DNA from: Nitrosomonas sp.
GTDB taxonomy: Bacteria; Pseudomonadota; Gammaproteobacteria; Burkholderiales; Nitrosomonadaceae
DNA length: 64,000 bases
NCBI GenBank assembly: GCA_024281825.1
Contig: JAMWZY010000005.1
Span: forward strand, 62,001 to 126,000
Reading direction: 5' to 3'
Below are positions 1 through 8,203 of the stretch, piece by piece (the first letter of the stretch is position 1; each line of letters opens with the position of its first letter). A program made the translations under genes and the position numbers. The notes beneath the pieces were generated by a model. It saw only the letters and a list, made by a program, of their open reading frames with translations, searched no databases and had not been told where the DNA came from.

Positions 1-1
1 T

Positions 2-451
2 TCAGCGATGACAGCTCAACTAGGAGTGATGCGCGTTACTCAAGAATTAGACGCTTTGTCTGTGATGGGAATTTCGCATAGCCAGCGTTTGATATTGCCG
101 AAAATATTGGGATTAGGCATTGCCATGCCATTATTGGTAGCTTGGACGAGCGCGATGGCGCTAATTGGTGGCATTGTGGCTGCTGAGGTACAATTGGGAT
201 TAAGTTATCAATATTTTTTGTCGGCATTACCAGACTCAGTGCCCATTGCTAATTTATGGCTGGGATTAAGCAAGGGTGTGGTGTGTGGTATGACGATCGG
301 ATTAATTGCCTGTCATTTTGGTTTAAAAATTAAACCAAATACGGAAAGTTTGGGAATGGGCACAACCTCTTCGGTAGTAACAGCTATTACGATTGTTATC
401 ATCATCGATGCCATTTTTGCTGTCATGTTTTCGCATATTGGAATCCGCTAA
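2..451 (+). CDS. mlaE: MlaE-family lipid ABC transporter permease (5' partial)
   Basis: C-terminal part of an MlaE/YrbE-type permease, the inner-membrane channel of the Mla system that moves phospholipids between the membranes. The frame is open to the window edge, so the true start lies upstream. The first visible residues contain the family signature G-V-M-R-V-T-Q-E-L-D-A-L, followed by hydrophobic segments ending in a helix near the C-terminus. The ATPase gene follows directly and may overlap it, then the MCE protein and the auxiliary lipoprotein, as in other Mla operons. Family membership is confident; the exact substrate is inferred from the family. Confidence 0.9.
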   Translation, partial: SAMTAQLGVMRVTQELDALSVMGISHSQRLILPKILGLGIAMPLLVAWTSAMALIGGIVAAEVQLGLSYQYFLSALPDSVPIANLWLGLSKGVVCGMTIGLIACHFGLKIKPNTESLGMGTTSSVVTAITIVIIIDAIFAVMFSHIGIR

Positions 452-1262
452 TCCAGTGATCAAGCCGGCTGAAGTTATTATCGAAATAAAGGGGTTACAT
501 ACACGATTTGGTAAGCACTTTATTCATAAAGATGTAAACTTGACGGTTGGTCGTGGCGAAATATTGACGCTTGTAGGCGGATCGGGTAGCGGTAAAACGA
601 CACTATTACGGCAAATTCTCGGACTCGAGAAAGCTTACCTCGGTAGTGTAAAAATATTTGGTGAAATAAGAAATTCTTATGTCAACACGAGAGAAAAGAC
701 TATTCACAATCGAATGGGCGTATTGTTCCAACAAGGTGCTTTGTTCAGTTCACTCACGGTGTTTGATAATGTGGCGCTACCATTGCGGGAGCTACACATT
801 TTCGATGAAAATACCATACGTGATCTTGTTATGATGAAATTGAGCATGGTTGCAATTGGTCCCGAGCATGCCAATAAAATGCCTGCTGCTTTATCAGGCG
901 GTATGATTAAACGTGTTGCCCTGGCTCGCGCACTTGCATTAGATCCAGAATTGCTTTTTTTAGATGAACCAACAGCTGGGCTTGATCCCGAACTTAGTGA
1001 GAGTTTTGTTAACTTAATCCGATCATTACGTAGTGAAATGAATTTAACGATTGTTATGGTTACACATGATGTAGATACACTGATTGCGTTGTCTGATCGT
1101 GTTGCCGTATTGGCAGAGCAGCGCGTTATTGCTGTGGGCACATTGAATGAAATTAGTCATCTTGATCATCCTTTCATTGTTAATTTTTTTAAAAATATTC
1201 ACCACAAAATAAATTCTTACCATTATTCGGAGCAATCGTGGAAAACCGTGCTCATGCCCTAA
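438..1262 (+). CDS. mlaF: MlaF-type ABC transporter ATPase
   Basis: ATPase that powers the Mla lipid transporter at the inner membrane. Visible motifs are Walker A GGSGSGKTT (about residues 47-55), a signature loop LSGGM-IKRVALARALA in which the Met after LSGG is typical of MlaF, Walker B LLFLDEPTAGLD and the switch VTHD. The start is uncertain. TTG at 438 or GTG at 456 fit the usual short N-terminus; ATG at 408 or TTG at 393 would add residues that overlap the permease. None has a strong Shine-Dalgarno, which suggests translational coupling to the permease. The 3' end overlaps the MCE gene by about 25 nt. Confidence 0.92.
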   Translation: MESANPVIKPAEVIIEIKGLHTRFGKHFIHKDVNLTVGRGEILTLVGGSGSGKTTLLRQILGLEKAYLGSVKIFGEIRNSYVNTREKTIHNRMGVLFQQGALFSSLTVFDNVALPLRELHIFDENTIRDLVMMKLSMVAIGPEHANKMPAALSGGMIKRVALARALALDPELLFLDEPTAGLDPELSESFVNLIRSLRSEMNLTIVMVTHDVDTLIALSDRVAVLAEQRVIAVGTLNEISHLDHPFIVNFFKNIHHKINSYHYSEQSWKTVLMP

Positions 1263-2137
1263 TCGCTGGTGTTTTTGTCATTATTCTGGGTGTTGCTATC
1301 GGATTGGCTGCAATGTGGTTCAGTCGTAGTAATGTTCAACTCAATACGTATTTGATTGCTACCCATGAGTCTGTGAGCGGACTCAGTGTGCAATCTGCGG
1401 TACATTATCGTGGCGTTAATATTGGTAAAGTTGAAAATATTGAATTTGATCCCGATGATTCGCAGCAAATTCTGATTCATATTGCAATTGATGAGGATGT
1501 TATTCTTAGAAACACGGTTTATGCACAATTAGGTTATCAAGGTGTCACTGGGCTTGCCTATATTCAACTCAATGATGACGGCATCGGTGTTTCGGCTTTG
1601 CCAAGTTCTGTAATGATTCCTATGCGGCGCTCATTATTTGAAGAAGTCGCCGTTTCCGGCCAAGATCTATTAAATAATGTCAACCAATTGACCATCAAAA
1701 TGCATCAATTGCTTGATGAAGATAATCGCAAAAGTATTTCCCATACATTAAAAAACGTAGAGCATGTAACTAGTAATTTCAGTACTATTACAGGACGATT
1801 GGAGCCGGTGATGCAATCATTCCATAATCTTGCCGCACAATCGGCTACGCTAATCAAGCGGTTGGATGAGTTATTGGCAGAAATGAATGTTGCGATCATA
1901 AAAGCGAATCAGAAAGAAGGCGTTTTCGATAGTTTGTCTCAAAGTGCTCAAGAATTAATTTATGCAATACCAGAGCTGCAAAATGCAAGCAATAGCATTT
2001 TTAATAGCACGCGTAATCTTGATCGTTTTTTGCATCATCTGGAAGAGCATCCACAAAGCCTGCTGTTTGGTCGTCCTTCAGCATTGCCAGGACCCGGAGA
2101 GCAAGGTTTTACGCCACCTAAAGAGAACAATCCTTGA
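1238..2137 (+). CDS. mlaD: MlaD-type MCE-domain lipid-binding protein
   Basis: 299-residue membrane-anchored MCE protein, the periplasmic lipid-binding ring subunit of the transporter. It starts with GTG inside the end of the ATPase gene. An N-terminal membrane helix (about residues 7-28) is followed by the MCE domain (about 38-115, with H-Y-R-G-V-N-I-G-K-V typical of the family). A long helical tail rich in N, Q and L follows, ending in a proline-rich segment. It is longer than E. coli MlaD (183 aa) and closer to the longer MCE proteins of beta- and gammaproteobacteria that pair with an auxiliary lipoprotein, as here. Confidence 0.9.
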   Translation: MENRAHALIAGVFVIILGVAIGLAAMWFSRSNVQLNTYLIATHESVSGLSVQSAVHYRGVNIGKVENIEFDPDDSQQILIHIAIDEDVILRNTVYAQLGYQGVTGLAYIQLNDDGIGVSALPSSVMIPMRRSLFEEVAVSGQDLLNNVNQLTIKMHQLLDEDNRKSISHTLKNVEHVTSNFSTITGRLEPVMQSFHNLAAQSATLIKRLDELLAEMNVAIIKANQKEGVFDSLSQSAQELIYAIPELQNASNSIFNSTRNLDRFLHHLEEHPQSLLFGRPSALPGPGEQGFTPPKENNP

Positions 2138-2775
2138 TTAAAATAGTTGCATTATCGATCATATTTTCAGGCTTACTATTCGGCTGTTCGTTGTTTTACA
2201 AGCACTCGAATTCTGTCATTCTTTATGATTTGAGTTCACAGCAATCGCAGAATCTGCTTCAGCAGCCTTTGCAACAAGCTCAATTACCCAAAAGAAATAT
2301 ACTCATTTCCGATGCTTCAGCACCTCCTTGGCTGGATAACACGGCCATCTATTATCGCCTTGCTTATCATAATTCTGCGCAATTTCATCGATATGCTAAT
2401 AGTCGCTGGATTGCATCTCCTGCGGTGCTATTGTCTCAAAAAATGCGAGATCGAATTGCCAAAGAAATGGGTAGTCAGGTGATCAAAAATAACAATACAG
2501 CAAAAGCCGACCATATTTTGCACATCGAACTGGAAGAATTTTCTCAAATATTCGATTCCGCTCAACGAAGTCATGCATTGATTACATTGCGCGCAAGTTT
2601 GATCAAGCGTAATACACGGGATGTCATTGCGCAAAATTACTTTAGCGCTCAAACCGCTGCACCATCATCGGATGCGAGCGGTGCTGTGGCTGCATTAAGT
2701 GCTGCAAGCGATCAACTGATAAGCAAGCTCATTGCGTGGATGATTATTGAATTACCCAGTGACAGCTTACCTTGA
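2134..2775 (+). CDS. ABC-type transport auxiliary lipoprotein (PqiC/DUF330-like)
   Basis: 213-residue lipoprotein. The signal ends in the lipobox L-L-F-G-C at about residues 14-18. The mature N-terminus has the Y-D-L element seen in PqiC/YmbA-type auxiliary lipoproteins of MCE transporters. These proteins are thought to sit in the outer membrane and receive the lipid path from the MCE protein. The start is a TTG that overlaps the MCE stop codon by 4 nt, so translation is coupled. It takes the place that MlaC/MlaB hold in enteric operons; no mlaC or mlaB is visible in this window. Assignment is by layout and motif, so the family name is moderately certain. Confidence 0.75.
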   Translation: MIKIVALSIIFSGLLFGCSLFYKHSNSVILYDLSSQQSQNLLQQPLQQAQLPKRNILISDASAPPWLDNTAIYYRLAYHNSAQFHRYANSRWIASPAVLLSQKMRDRIAKEMGSQVIKNNNTAKADHILHIELEEFSQIFDSAQRSHALITLRASLIKRNTRDVIAQNYFSAQTAAPSSDASGAVAALSAASDQLISKLIAWMIIELPSDSLP

Positions 2776-2856
2776 TATTGCTAAATTTATTCGCCAATGC
2801 GCTGTTTCTTGTTTCATTATGTTAGTATTTCCAATTAATCGTTTAAGGTCTTTGTT

Positions 2857-2985
2857 GTGCGTTTATTATTTACTTCCGTTATCTTTGTTTATGTCTTAGC
2901 CGCCTGCGGTTTAAAAGGTCCGCTTTATCTCCCCCCAGCGGATGATACGCATCAAAAATCTGCGCAACAATCGGAAAAGAAATGA
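2857..2985 (+). CDS. lptM: LptM (YifL)-like small lipoprotein
   Basis: 42-residue lipoprotein read directly from the sequence. It starts with GTG, preceded by TAAGG about 9 nt upstream. The hydrophobic leader ends in L-A-A-C-G, followed by the family hallmark L-K-G-P-L-Y-L-P-P. LptM helps the LPS translocon LptDE mature. It almost always sits just upstream of lysA, as it does here: its TGA overlaps the lysA ATG in an ATGA junction. It is easily missed because of its length. Confidence 0.88.
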   Translation: MRLLFTSVIFVYVLAACGLKGPLYLPPADDTHQKSAQQSEKK

Positions 2986-4238
2986 GTGGTTTTGAAGCAT
3001 TCGTATACCACAATGGTGAGCTATTTGTCGAAAACGTATCCTTAAAAAAGATTGCAGAAAAATTCGGTACACCTTGTTACATTTATTCGCAATCTGTGCT
3101 GACTAATGCGTATCATCAGTTTGATACCGCTTTTGAAGATCGCGATCATTTGATTTGCTATGCTGTTAAGGCAAATTCAAATCTTGCCATCCTTAATTTA
3201 TTGGCTCGACTTGGTAGTGGTTTTGATATTGTATCCGGAGGAGAATTGCAGCGTGTCATTCGAGCGGGGGGGGATGCGCAGAAAACTATTTTTTCAGGTG
3301 TCGGAAAAAGTGTCAACGAAATGCGTATGGCACTCAATCTCAACATCCTTTGTTTCAATGTGGAATCCGAGGCTGAACTGATTACCCTGAATCATGTGGC
3401 GCAAAGCATGAATAAAGTTGCTCCGGTAAGCTTAAGAGTAAATCCGGATGTTGATGCAAAAACACATCCCTATATTTCGACTGGTCTCAAAGAAAACAAA
3501 TTTGGTATCGCTGTCGATGAAGCGGTGCGAATCTATCGGTCCGCACATTTGTATCCGTATATTCGTTTTACGGGGATTGATTGTCACATTGGTTCGCAGT
3601 TGAGTTTAATCGAGCCATTCGTTGAGGCTTCAGAAAAAATGTTACAGTTGTTTGATGATTTAAAAAAGCAGAAATTTGACATCGAGCATATAGACTTGGG
3701 AGGTGGACTCGGTATTCGATATAGCAATGAAAAACCGCCTTCCATTAAAGAGTATATTTCAAAATTATGTAGTATCACGCGCAATATCAAGCAGCGCCTT
3801 GTAATTGAGCCTGGACGAGCATTGGTAGGGAATTCGGGGATCTTGTTGACACGCGTTGAATATCTTAAACAAACACCTGTGCGTAATTTTGCCATCGTGG
3901 ACGCCGCTATGAATGATCTTATTCGGCCATCGCTTTATGATGCGTATCATGAGATTCTTCCTGTTGAGAAAAGTACAATCGAAGCAAAAAACTACGAAAT
4001 AGTTGGCCCTATTTGTGAGACTGGAGATTTTCTGGGGCATGACAGAAAGTTAAGCATCATGAATGGTGATTTGTTGGCCATAATGTCAGCGGGTGCTTAT
4101 GGCATGAGTATGAGTTCTAATTATAATACACGGCCACGAGCCGCGGAAATATTGGTAGTAGGCAGCCAAACGCACGTTATTCGTCAACGTGAAAGTATTG
4201 AACAAATCATTGCGGGCGAACAAATCATTGCCTATTAG
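2982..4238 (+). CDS. lysA: Diaminopimelate decarboxylase
   Basis: 418 residues, normal length. Catalyses the last step of lysine synthesis, meso-diaminopimelate to L-lysine plus CO2, in the cytoplasm. The PLP-binding lysine lies in Y-A-V-K-A-N-S (K63). The other fold-III decarboxylase motifs are present: H-I-G-S-Q, G-G-G-L-G-I, E-P-G-R-A-L-V-G-N and the active-site loop C-E-T-G-D-F. It overlaps lptM by 4 nt, and a squalene-synthase-type gene follows within 70 nt. Confidence 0.97.
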   Translation: MSGFEAFVYHNGELFVENVSLKKIAEKFGTPCYIYSQSVLTNAYHQFDTAFEDRDHLICYAVKANSNLAILNLLARLGSGFDIVSGGELQRVIRAGGDAQKTIFSGVGKSVNEMRMALNLNILCFNVESEAELITLNHVAQSMNKVAPVSLRVNPDVDAKTHPYISTGLKENKFGIAVDEAVRIYRSAHLYPYIRFTGIDCHIGSQLSLIEPFVEASEKMLQLFDDLKKQKFDIEHIDLGGGLGIRYSNEKPPSIKEYISKLCSITRNIKQRLVIEPGRALVGNSGILLTRVEYLKQTPVRNFAIVDAAMNDLIRPSLYDAYHEILPVEKSTIEAKNYEIVGPICETGDFLGHDRKLSIMNGDLLAIMSAGAYGMSMSSNYNTRPRAAEILVVGSQTHVIRQRESIEQIIAGEQIIAY

Positions 4239-4306
4239 CAACCATTGTGAGTGTGAATCAGCGTAGCAACCACTATAACATTGCATCATCATATAATTGG
4301 TATTCC

Positions 4307-5350
4307 ATGAATACAAGCTTGCCTTCTACTAATGACTTCCACTATCAGGATGATATCCTGCAAGGGGTATCGCGGACTTTTGCGCTCACAATTCCGCAAT
4401 TGCCCGAACCTCTGCGCCAGGTTATTGGGAATGCTTATTTGTTGTGCCGTATTACGGATACGATAGAAGATGATAACGCGCTGACTTTTGCCCAAACAAA
4501 ACAACTGTCGCAGATGTTTATCGAAGTGGTACAGGGTACCATCCCTGCGGAGGAGTTTTCACAAAAATTCTATCCTCTTCTTTCCGATTACACCATACCA
4601 GCGGAACATGATTTAATAAAAAATACTCCTGCAGTCATTCGCATTACCCATAGCTTTAATCCAGTACAGCGCAAGGCTTTGGAAAGATGTATAAAAATCA
4701 TGGGGCAGGGAATGGCGGATTACCAGGAATCTGAATCATTGGAAGGACTCGCAGATTTAGCGGCATTAAATCAATACTGCTATTATGTTGCCGGAGTGGT
4801 GGGAGAGATGTTAACAGAATTATTCTGCGATTATTCTGATGAAATAAATCACCATAGATCTGAACTTATGAAGCTTTCAGTGTCCTTCGGTCAGGGGCTA
4901 CAAATGACGAATATTCTCAAGGATATTTGGGATGATCGTAAGCGTGGAGCTTGTTGGTTACCTCGCGACATATTTTTGCGACATGGCTTTGATCTGAATC
5001 ATTTGCAGCCAGGGATTTCAGATGAAAAATTTCAGGCTGGTTTGGTTGAACTATTGGCAATCGCTAAGATGCATTTACGTAATGCTCTTACGTATACAAA
5101 CTTAATTCCCCCAAAGGAAAAAGGCATTCGGCGTTTTTGCCTATGGGCAATAGGAATGGCAATTCTAACCTTAAATAAAATTAATTCGCATCGGGATTTT
5201 TCCGAAAGCAGCCAAGTTAAAATTAGCCGTCGCAGCGTTCACTCGACGATTCTAGTTACCAATGCAACTGCTAATTATAATTGGCTATTACAATGGTTGT
5301 TCAATTTGACATCACGTAATTTACCGGATATTCAAGGTCATTCGGAATAA
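4307..5350 (+). CDS. Squalene synthase-type farnesyl-diphosphate farnesyltransferase
   Basis: 347 residues from ATG 4307; a GTG at 4247 would add 20 residues. Member of the trans-isoprenyl diphosphate synthase head-to-head family, with both Asp-rich motifs: D-T-I-E-D-D (residues 51-56) and N-I-L-K-D-I-W-D-D. The stretch Y-C-Y-Y-V-A-G-V-V-G resembles the single-enzyme squalene synthases of eukaryotes and some methanotrophs more than HpnC or HpnD. It would condense two farnesyl diphosphates to squalene, the hopanoid precursor, which fits the hpnA gene 87 nt downstream. The squalene call is by motif likeness; phytoene synthase is the main alternative. Confidence 0.82.
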   Translation: MNTSLPSTNDFHYQDDILQGVSRTFALTIPQLPEPLRQVIGNAYLLCRITDTIEDDNALTFAQTKQLSQMFIEVVQGTIPAEEFSQKFYPLLSDYTIPAEHDLIKNTPAVIRITHSFNPVQRKALERCIKIMGQGMADYQESESLEGLADLAALNQYCYYVAGVVGEMLTELFCDYSDEINHHRSELMKLSVSFGQGLQMTNILKDIWDDRKRGACWLPRDIFLRHGFDLNHLQPGISDEKFQAGLVELLAIAKMHLRNALTYTNLIPPKEKGIRRFCLWAIGMAILTLNKINSHRDFSESSQVKISRRSVHSTILVTNATANYNWLLQWLFNLTSRNLPDIQGHSE

Positions 5351-5437
5351 TGGTATGTGAATGATCAAAGAATTGTTTCTAACACTTATAATAAGAATGA
5401 TTTAGTAACAGAGTAACTTCTTACAGATTTTATAGTA

Positions 5438-6427
5438 ATGAGATCATTGGTCACCGGTGCTACCGGATTTCTAGGTTCTGCGGTTATGCGTTGTTTACTA
5501 ACAGCAGGGCATGAAGTCCGTGTATTAGTAAGAGAAAATAGTAACCTCAAGAATATTAATAATTTTCCTGTCGAAGTATGCGAAGGAGATTTACGTAACC
5601 GCATGTCATTGGAACGTGCTTTGGCTGATTGTCAGAATTTGTTTCATGTTGCAGCCGATTATCGGTTATGGGTTCCTGATCCGCATACGATGCATGCAAT
5701 TAATGTCGAGGGTACTCGATCTTTAATTACTGCGGCTTCTGATGCCGGTTTAGAGCACATTGTTTATACCAGTAGTGTTGCAACCTTAGGATTAACTGCA
5801 GATGGGACGCCTGCTAATGAAGAAACGCCCAGCAGCCTGGAGTCCGTTGTTGGAAACTATAAGCGCTCAAAATTTCTAGCCGAACAAGTAGTGAAGCAAT
5901 TAACGCAAGAGCTTTCTTTACCTTTAGTCATTGTTAATCCATCAACCCCAATCGGTCCTGGCGATGTTCGCCCGACACCTACCGGTCGCCTCGTTGTTGA
6001 CGCATTGACCGAACGTATGCCTGCTTATGTTAATACTGGATTAAATATTGCGCATGTCGATGATATCGCTTTCGGACATTTATTGGCGCTTCAATATGGC
6101 AAAGTAGGGGAACGTTATATCTTGGGTGGCGACAATATGACGCTGTTTCAGATATTGCAAGCTATCGATGAAATTAATGGATTGCCCCAAAAACGAATCA
6201 AAATACCTACCGATTTGATGCTTCCAATTGCTTGGTGTATGGAAAGAATTGCTACTCTGACCCATACAGAACCACGCGCAACACAGGATAGTATTCGCAT
6301 GGCAAAAAAACAAATGTATTTTTCTAGCGAGAAAGCTATGCAACAACTTGGCTATCAATACCGTCCGGCCTATGATGCACTTAAAGATGCCGTGAGCTGG
6401 TTTAAAGAAAACAACTATTGTCACTGA
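5438..6427 (+). CDS. hpnA: Hopanoid-associated sugar epimerase HpnA
   Basis: 329-residue extended short-chain dehydrogenase/reductase. The NAD(P)-binding motif T-G-A-T-G-F-L-G is at residues 7-14, and the catalytic Y-x-x-x-K is in N-Y-K-R-S-K. The stretch H-V-A-A-D-Y-R-L-W-V-P-D-P is characteristic of HpnA. HpnA belongs to hopanoid gene clusters and probably acts in making or attaching the polar side group; its exact reaction is not settled. Position just after the squalene-synthase gene supports the call. No further hopanoid gene follows, and the next gene is on the other strand. Confidence 0.9.
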   Translation: MRSLVTGATGFLGSAVMRCLLTAGHEVRVLVRENSNLKNINNFPVEVCEGDLRNRMSLERALADCQNLFHVAADYRLWVPDPHTMHAINVEGTRSLITAASDAGLEHIVYTSSVATLGLTADGTPANEETPSSLESVVGNYKRSKFLAEQVVKQLTQELSLPLVIVNPSTPIGPGDVRPTPTGRLVVDALTERMPAYVNTGLNIAHVDDIAFGHLLALQYGKVGERYILGGDNMTLFQILQAIDEINGLPQKRIKIPTDLMLPIAWCMERIATLTHTEPRATQDSIRMAKKQMYFSSEKAMQQLGYQYRPAYDALKDAVSWFKENNYCH

Positions 6428-6626
6428 TTCTATGGCTAGAGTATTTTGCATAGACATCAATATCTTGTAAAATATTCGGTGGGTATGGAAGAATTAAATT
6501 AGGTTACAGCTATCCACCCAGATGATAGTGAGAAAATCCATCTATCTCTGGTAGAGTCTGTTAAATAGCTGCTTGCGTATTACTATTACTTGCATCGGCG
6601 TTTTGAACATGCTTTACAGCGACTCG

Positions 6627-7361
6627 CTAGAACTTGTATCCACGGTGCAATGCCACGATACCTGCAGATAAGTTGAAATACTCCACAAGCTCAAAACCGA
6701 CACCTTCCATTAATTCTTTTAATTCTTGTTGAGAAGGATGTACCCGGATCGATTCCGCTAAATAACGATAGCTTTCAGCATCATTTGTAACTAACTTTCC
6801 CATCAATGGCAGTAGTTTAAAGGAGTAGGCATCGTATACGGGTTGTAAGGGTTTCATGACTTTAGAAAATTCCAATACGATAACAGTGCCGCCTGGTTTG
6901 ATGACTCGCAGCATTTCCTTCAAGGCAACATCTTTATGTGTCATGTTCCTGAGTCCGAAAGCGACACAAACACAGTGAAAATAGTTATCTGGATAAGGTA
7001 GTTTCTCTGCATCGCATTGTGCTACAGGCGTTGGATTACCTTCGTCGATCAACCGATCACGACCGATTGAAAGCATTGAATTGTTGATATCGGTTAGCCA
7101 AACTTCCCCTGAATCCCCCACCTTTTGTAGAAATAAAGCGCTGAGATCTCCGGTTCCTCCGGCAATATCGAGTACTTTATCGCCAGGTTTGACACCGCTA
7201 ACTTCAATTGCAAATCGTTTCCACAACCGATGCAGCCCGGCTGACATTAAATCATTCATTAAATTGTAACGGTCTGCCACAGAATGGAAGACTTCTGCAA
7301 CCTTACCCGCTTTTTCACCTTCTGAAACCGTGTTGAAACCAAAATGTGTTGTCTTCGTCAT
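6627..7361 (-). CDS. ubiE: Ubiquinone/menaquinone C-methyltransferase UbiE
   Basis: 244-residue SAM-dependent methyltransferase. Motif I is [11 protein letters not shown]. The family signatures [17 protein letters not shown] near the N-terminus and R-V-I-K-P-G-G-T are both present. It methylates the quinone ring (C-5 of demethoxyubiquinol) and so serves respiration. It lies downstream of the DUF971 gene on the same strand with a 12-nt gap, which suggests one transcript. Confidence 0.96.
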   Translation of the reverse strand: MTKTTHFGFNTVSEGEKAGKVAEVFHSVADRYNLMNDLMSAGLHRLWKRFAIEVSGVKPGDKVLDIAGGTGDLSALFLQKVGDSGEVWLTDINNSMLSIGRDRLIDEGNPTPVAQCDAEKLPYPDNYFHCVCVAFGLRNMTHKDVALKEMLRVIKPGGTVIVLEFSKVMKPLQPVYDAYSFKLLPLMGKLVTNDAESYRYLAESIRVHPSQQELKELMEGVGFELVEYFNLSAGIVALHRGYKF

Positions 7362-7373
7362 ATTTGTTTATAG

Positions 7374-7793
7374 TTATTCGCAAGAGGGACAGGTTGTCGA
7401 TTGTGATGGTACTGCGTCTGCGGGTTCTCGGCTTGCACCCGCTTGATTCATCCGTTGCAGATAGCGTTGCCACATTTGCTCATAATCTAATCCGTAGCGA
7501 TAGAGCAGATCCCAAGAATATAATCCAGTATTATGGCCATCGGTAAAGTATAGCTGTATTGCATAATTACCAACAGGTACGATTTTATGGATATTGATTA
7601 AGCTTTTACCTGTTTGTAACACCTCTTGTTCCGGGCCATGCCCGGAGACTTCTGCGGAAGGTGAGTAAACACGTAAAAATTCACAAGGGAAGTTAAAGAT
7701 TTTACCGTCCGAGAATGATATATCCAGTATCCTGGATTTTTGATGTAGCTTGATTTCGGTAGGACGGGGCGTTTGGTTAGTAAGTCCAGCCAT
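7374..7793 (-). CDS. DUF971 (gamma-butyrobetaine hydroxylase N-terminal-like) protein
   Basis: 139-residue single-domain protein of the DUF971 family. Recognised by the opening P-T-E-I-K-L-H and by F-P-C-E-F-L-R-V-Y-S-P-S-A-E-V, followed by G-N-Y-A-I-Q-L-Y-F-T-D-G-H-N-T-G-L-Y-S-W. The fold is the N-terminal domain of gamma-butyrobetaine hydroxylases; stand-alone copies have been linked to iron-sulfur or metal handling, but the role is unclear. It commonly neighbours ubiE in betaproteobacteria. The C-terminus ends in C-P-S-C-E, a possible metal or redox pair. Confidence 0.85.
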   Translation of the reverse strand: MAGLTNQTPRPTEIKLHQKSRILDISFSDGKIFNFPCEFLRVYSPSAEVSGHGPEQEVLQTGKSLINIHKIVPVGNYAIQLYFTDGHNTGLYSWDLLYRYGLDYEQMWQRYLQRMNQAGASREPADAVPSQSTTCPSCE

Positions 7794-7867
7794 AAAATGT
7801 TTTCGCGTGTGATTAGATTATAAAATTGCAACAAACCTTACTTGAATCAGGTTGGGTAAGTAGTTTG

Positions 7868-8191
7868 TTAAAAAGGCAGTTTAAAACCTGGTGGTAAGCC
7901 TAGACCGCTGGTTAGCTCTGCCATTTTGGTTTGCGTAGTCGATTCCACTCGGCGGACAGCATCATTAAACGCTGCTGCAACAAGGTCCTCGAGCATCTCT
8001 TTATCATCACCTATGAGACTGTTATCAATATTCACTTTTTTTACGTCATGGCGGCATGTCATGATTACTTTGACCATGCCAGCGCCGGATTGGCCTTCTA
8101 CCTCGATTGCAGCAAGTTTTTCCTGCATTTGTTTCATGTTTTCCTGAACCATTTGCGCTTGTTTCATCATATTGCCAATATTGCCACGCAT
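7868..8191 (-). CDS. ybaB: YbaB/EbfC nucleoid-associated protein
   Basis: 107-residue YbaB/EbfC DNA-binding protein. The N-terminal helix [13 protein letters not shown] and the L-P-P-G-F-K-L-P-F ending are typical. It forms dimers that bind DNA in the nucleoid. It lies 12 nt downstream of dnaX on the same strand, the conserved dnaX-ybaB arrangement. The usual third gene, recR, is absent; a DUF971 gene and ubiE follow instead. Confidence 0.95.
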   Translation of the reverse strand: MRGNIGNMMKQAQMVQENMKQMQEKLAAIEVEGQSGAGMVKVIMTCRHDVKKVNIDNSLIGDDKEMLEDLVAAAFNDAVRRVESTTQTKMAELTSGLGLPPGFKLPF

Positions 8192-8203
8192 TTTAAATCT
8201 CCT

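Noticed and set aside
4966..4985. GCGACA repeats (GCGACATATTTTTGCGACA)
   Set aside because: Inside the squalene-synthase coding region and direct rather than inverted, so not a third copy of the palindromic operator.
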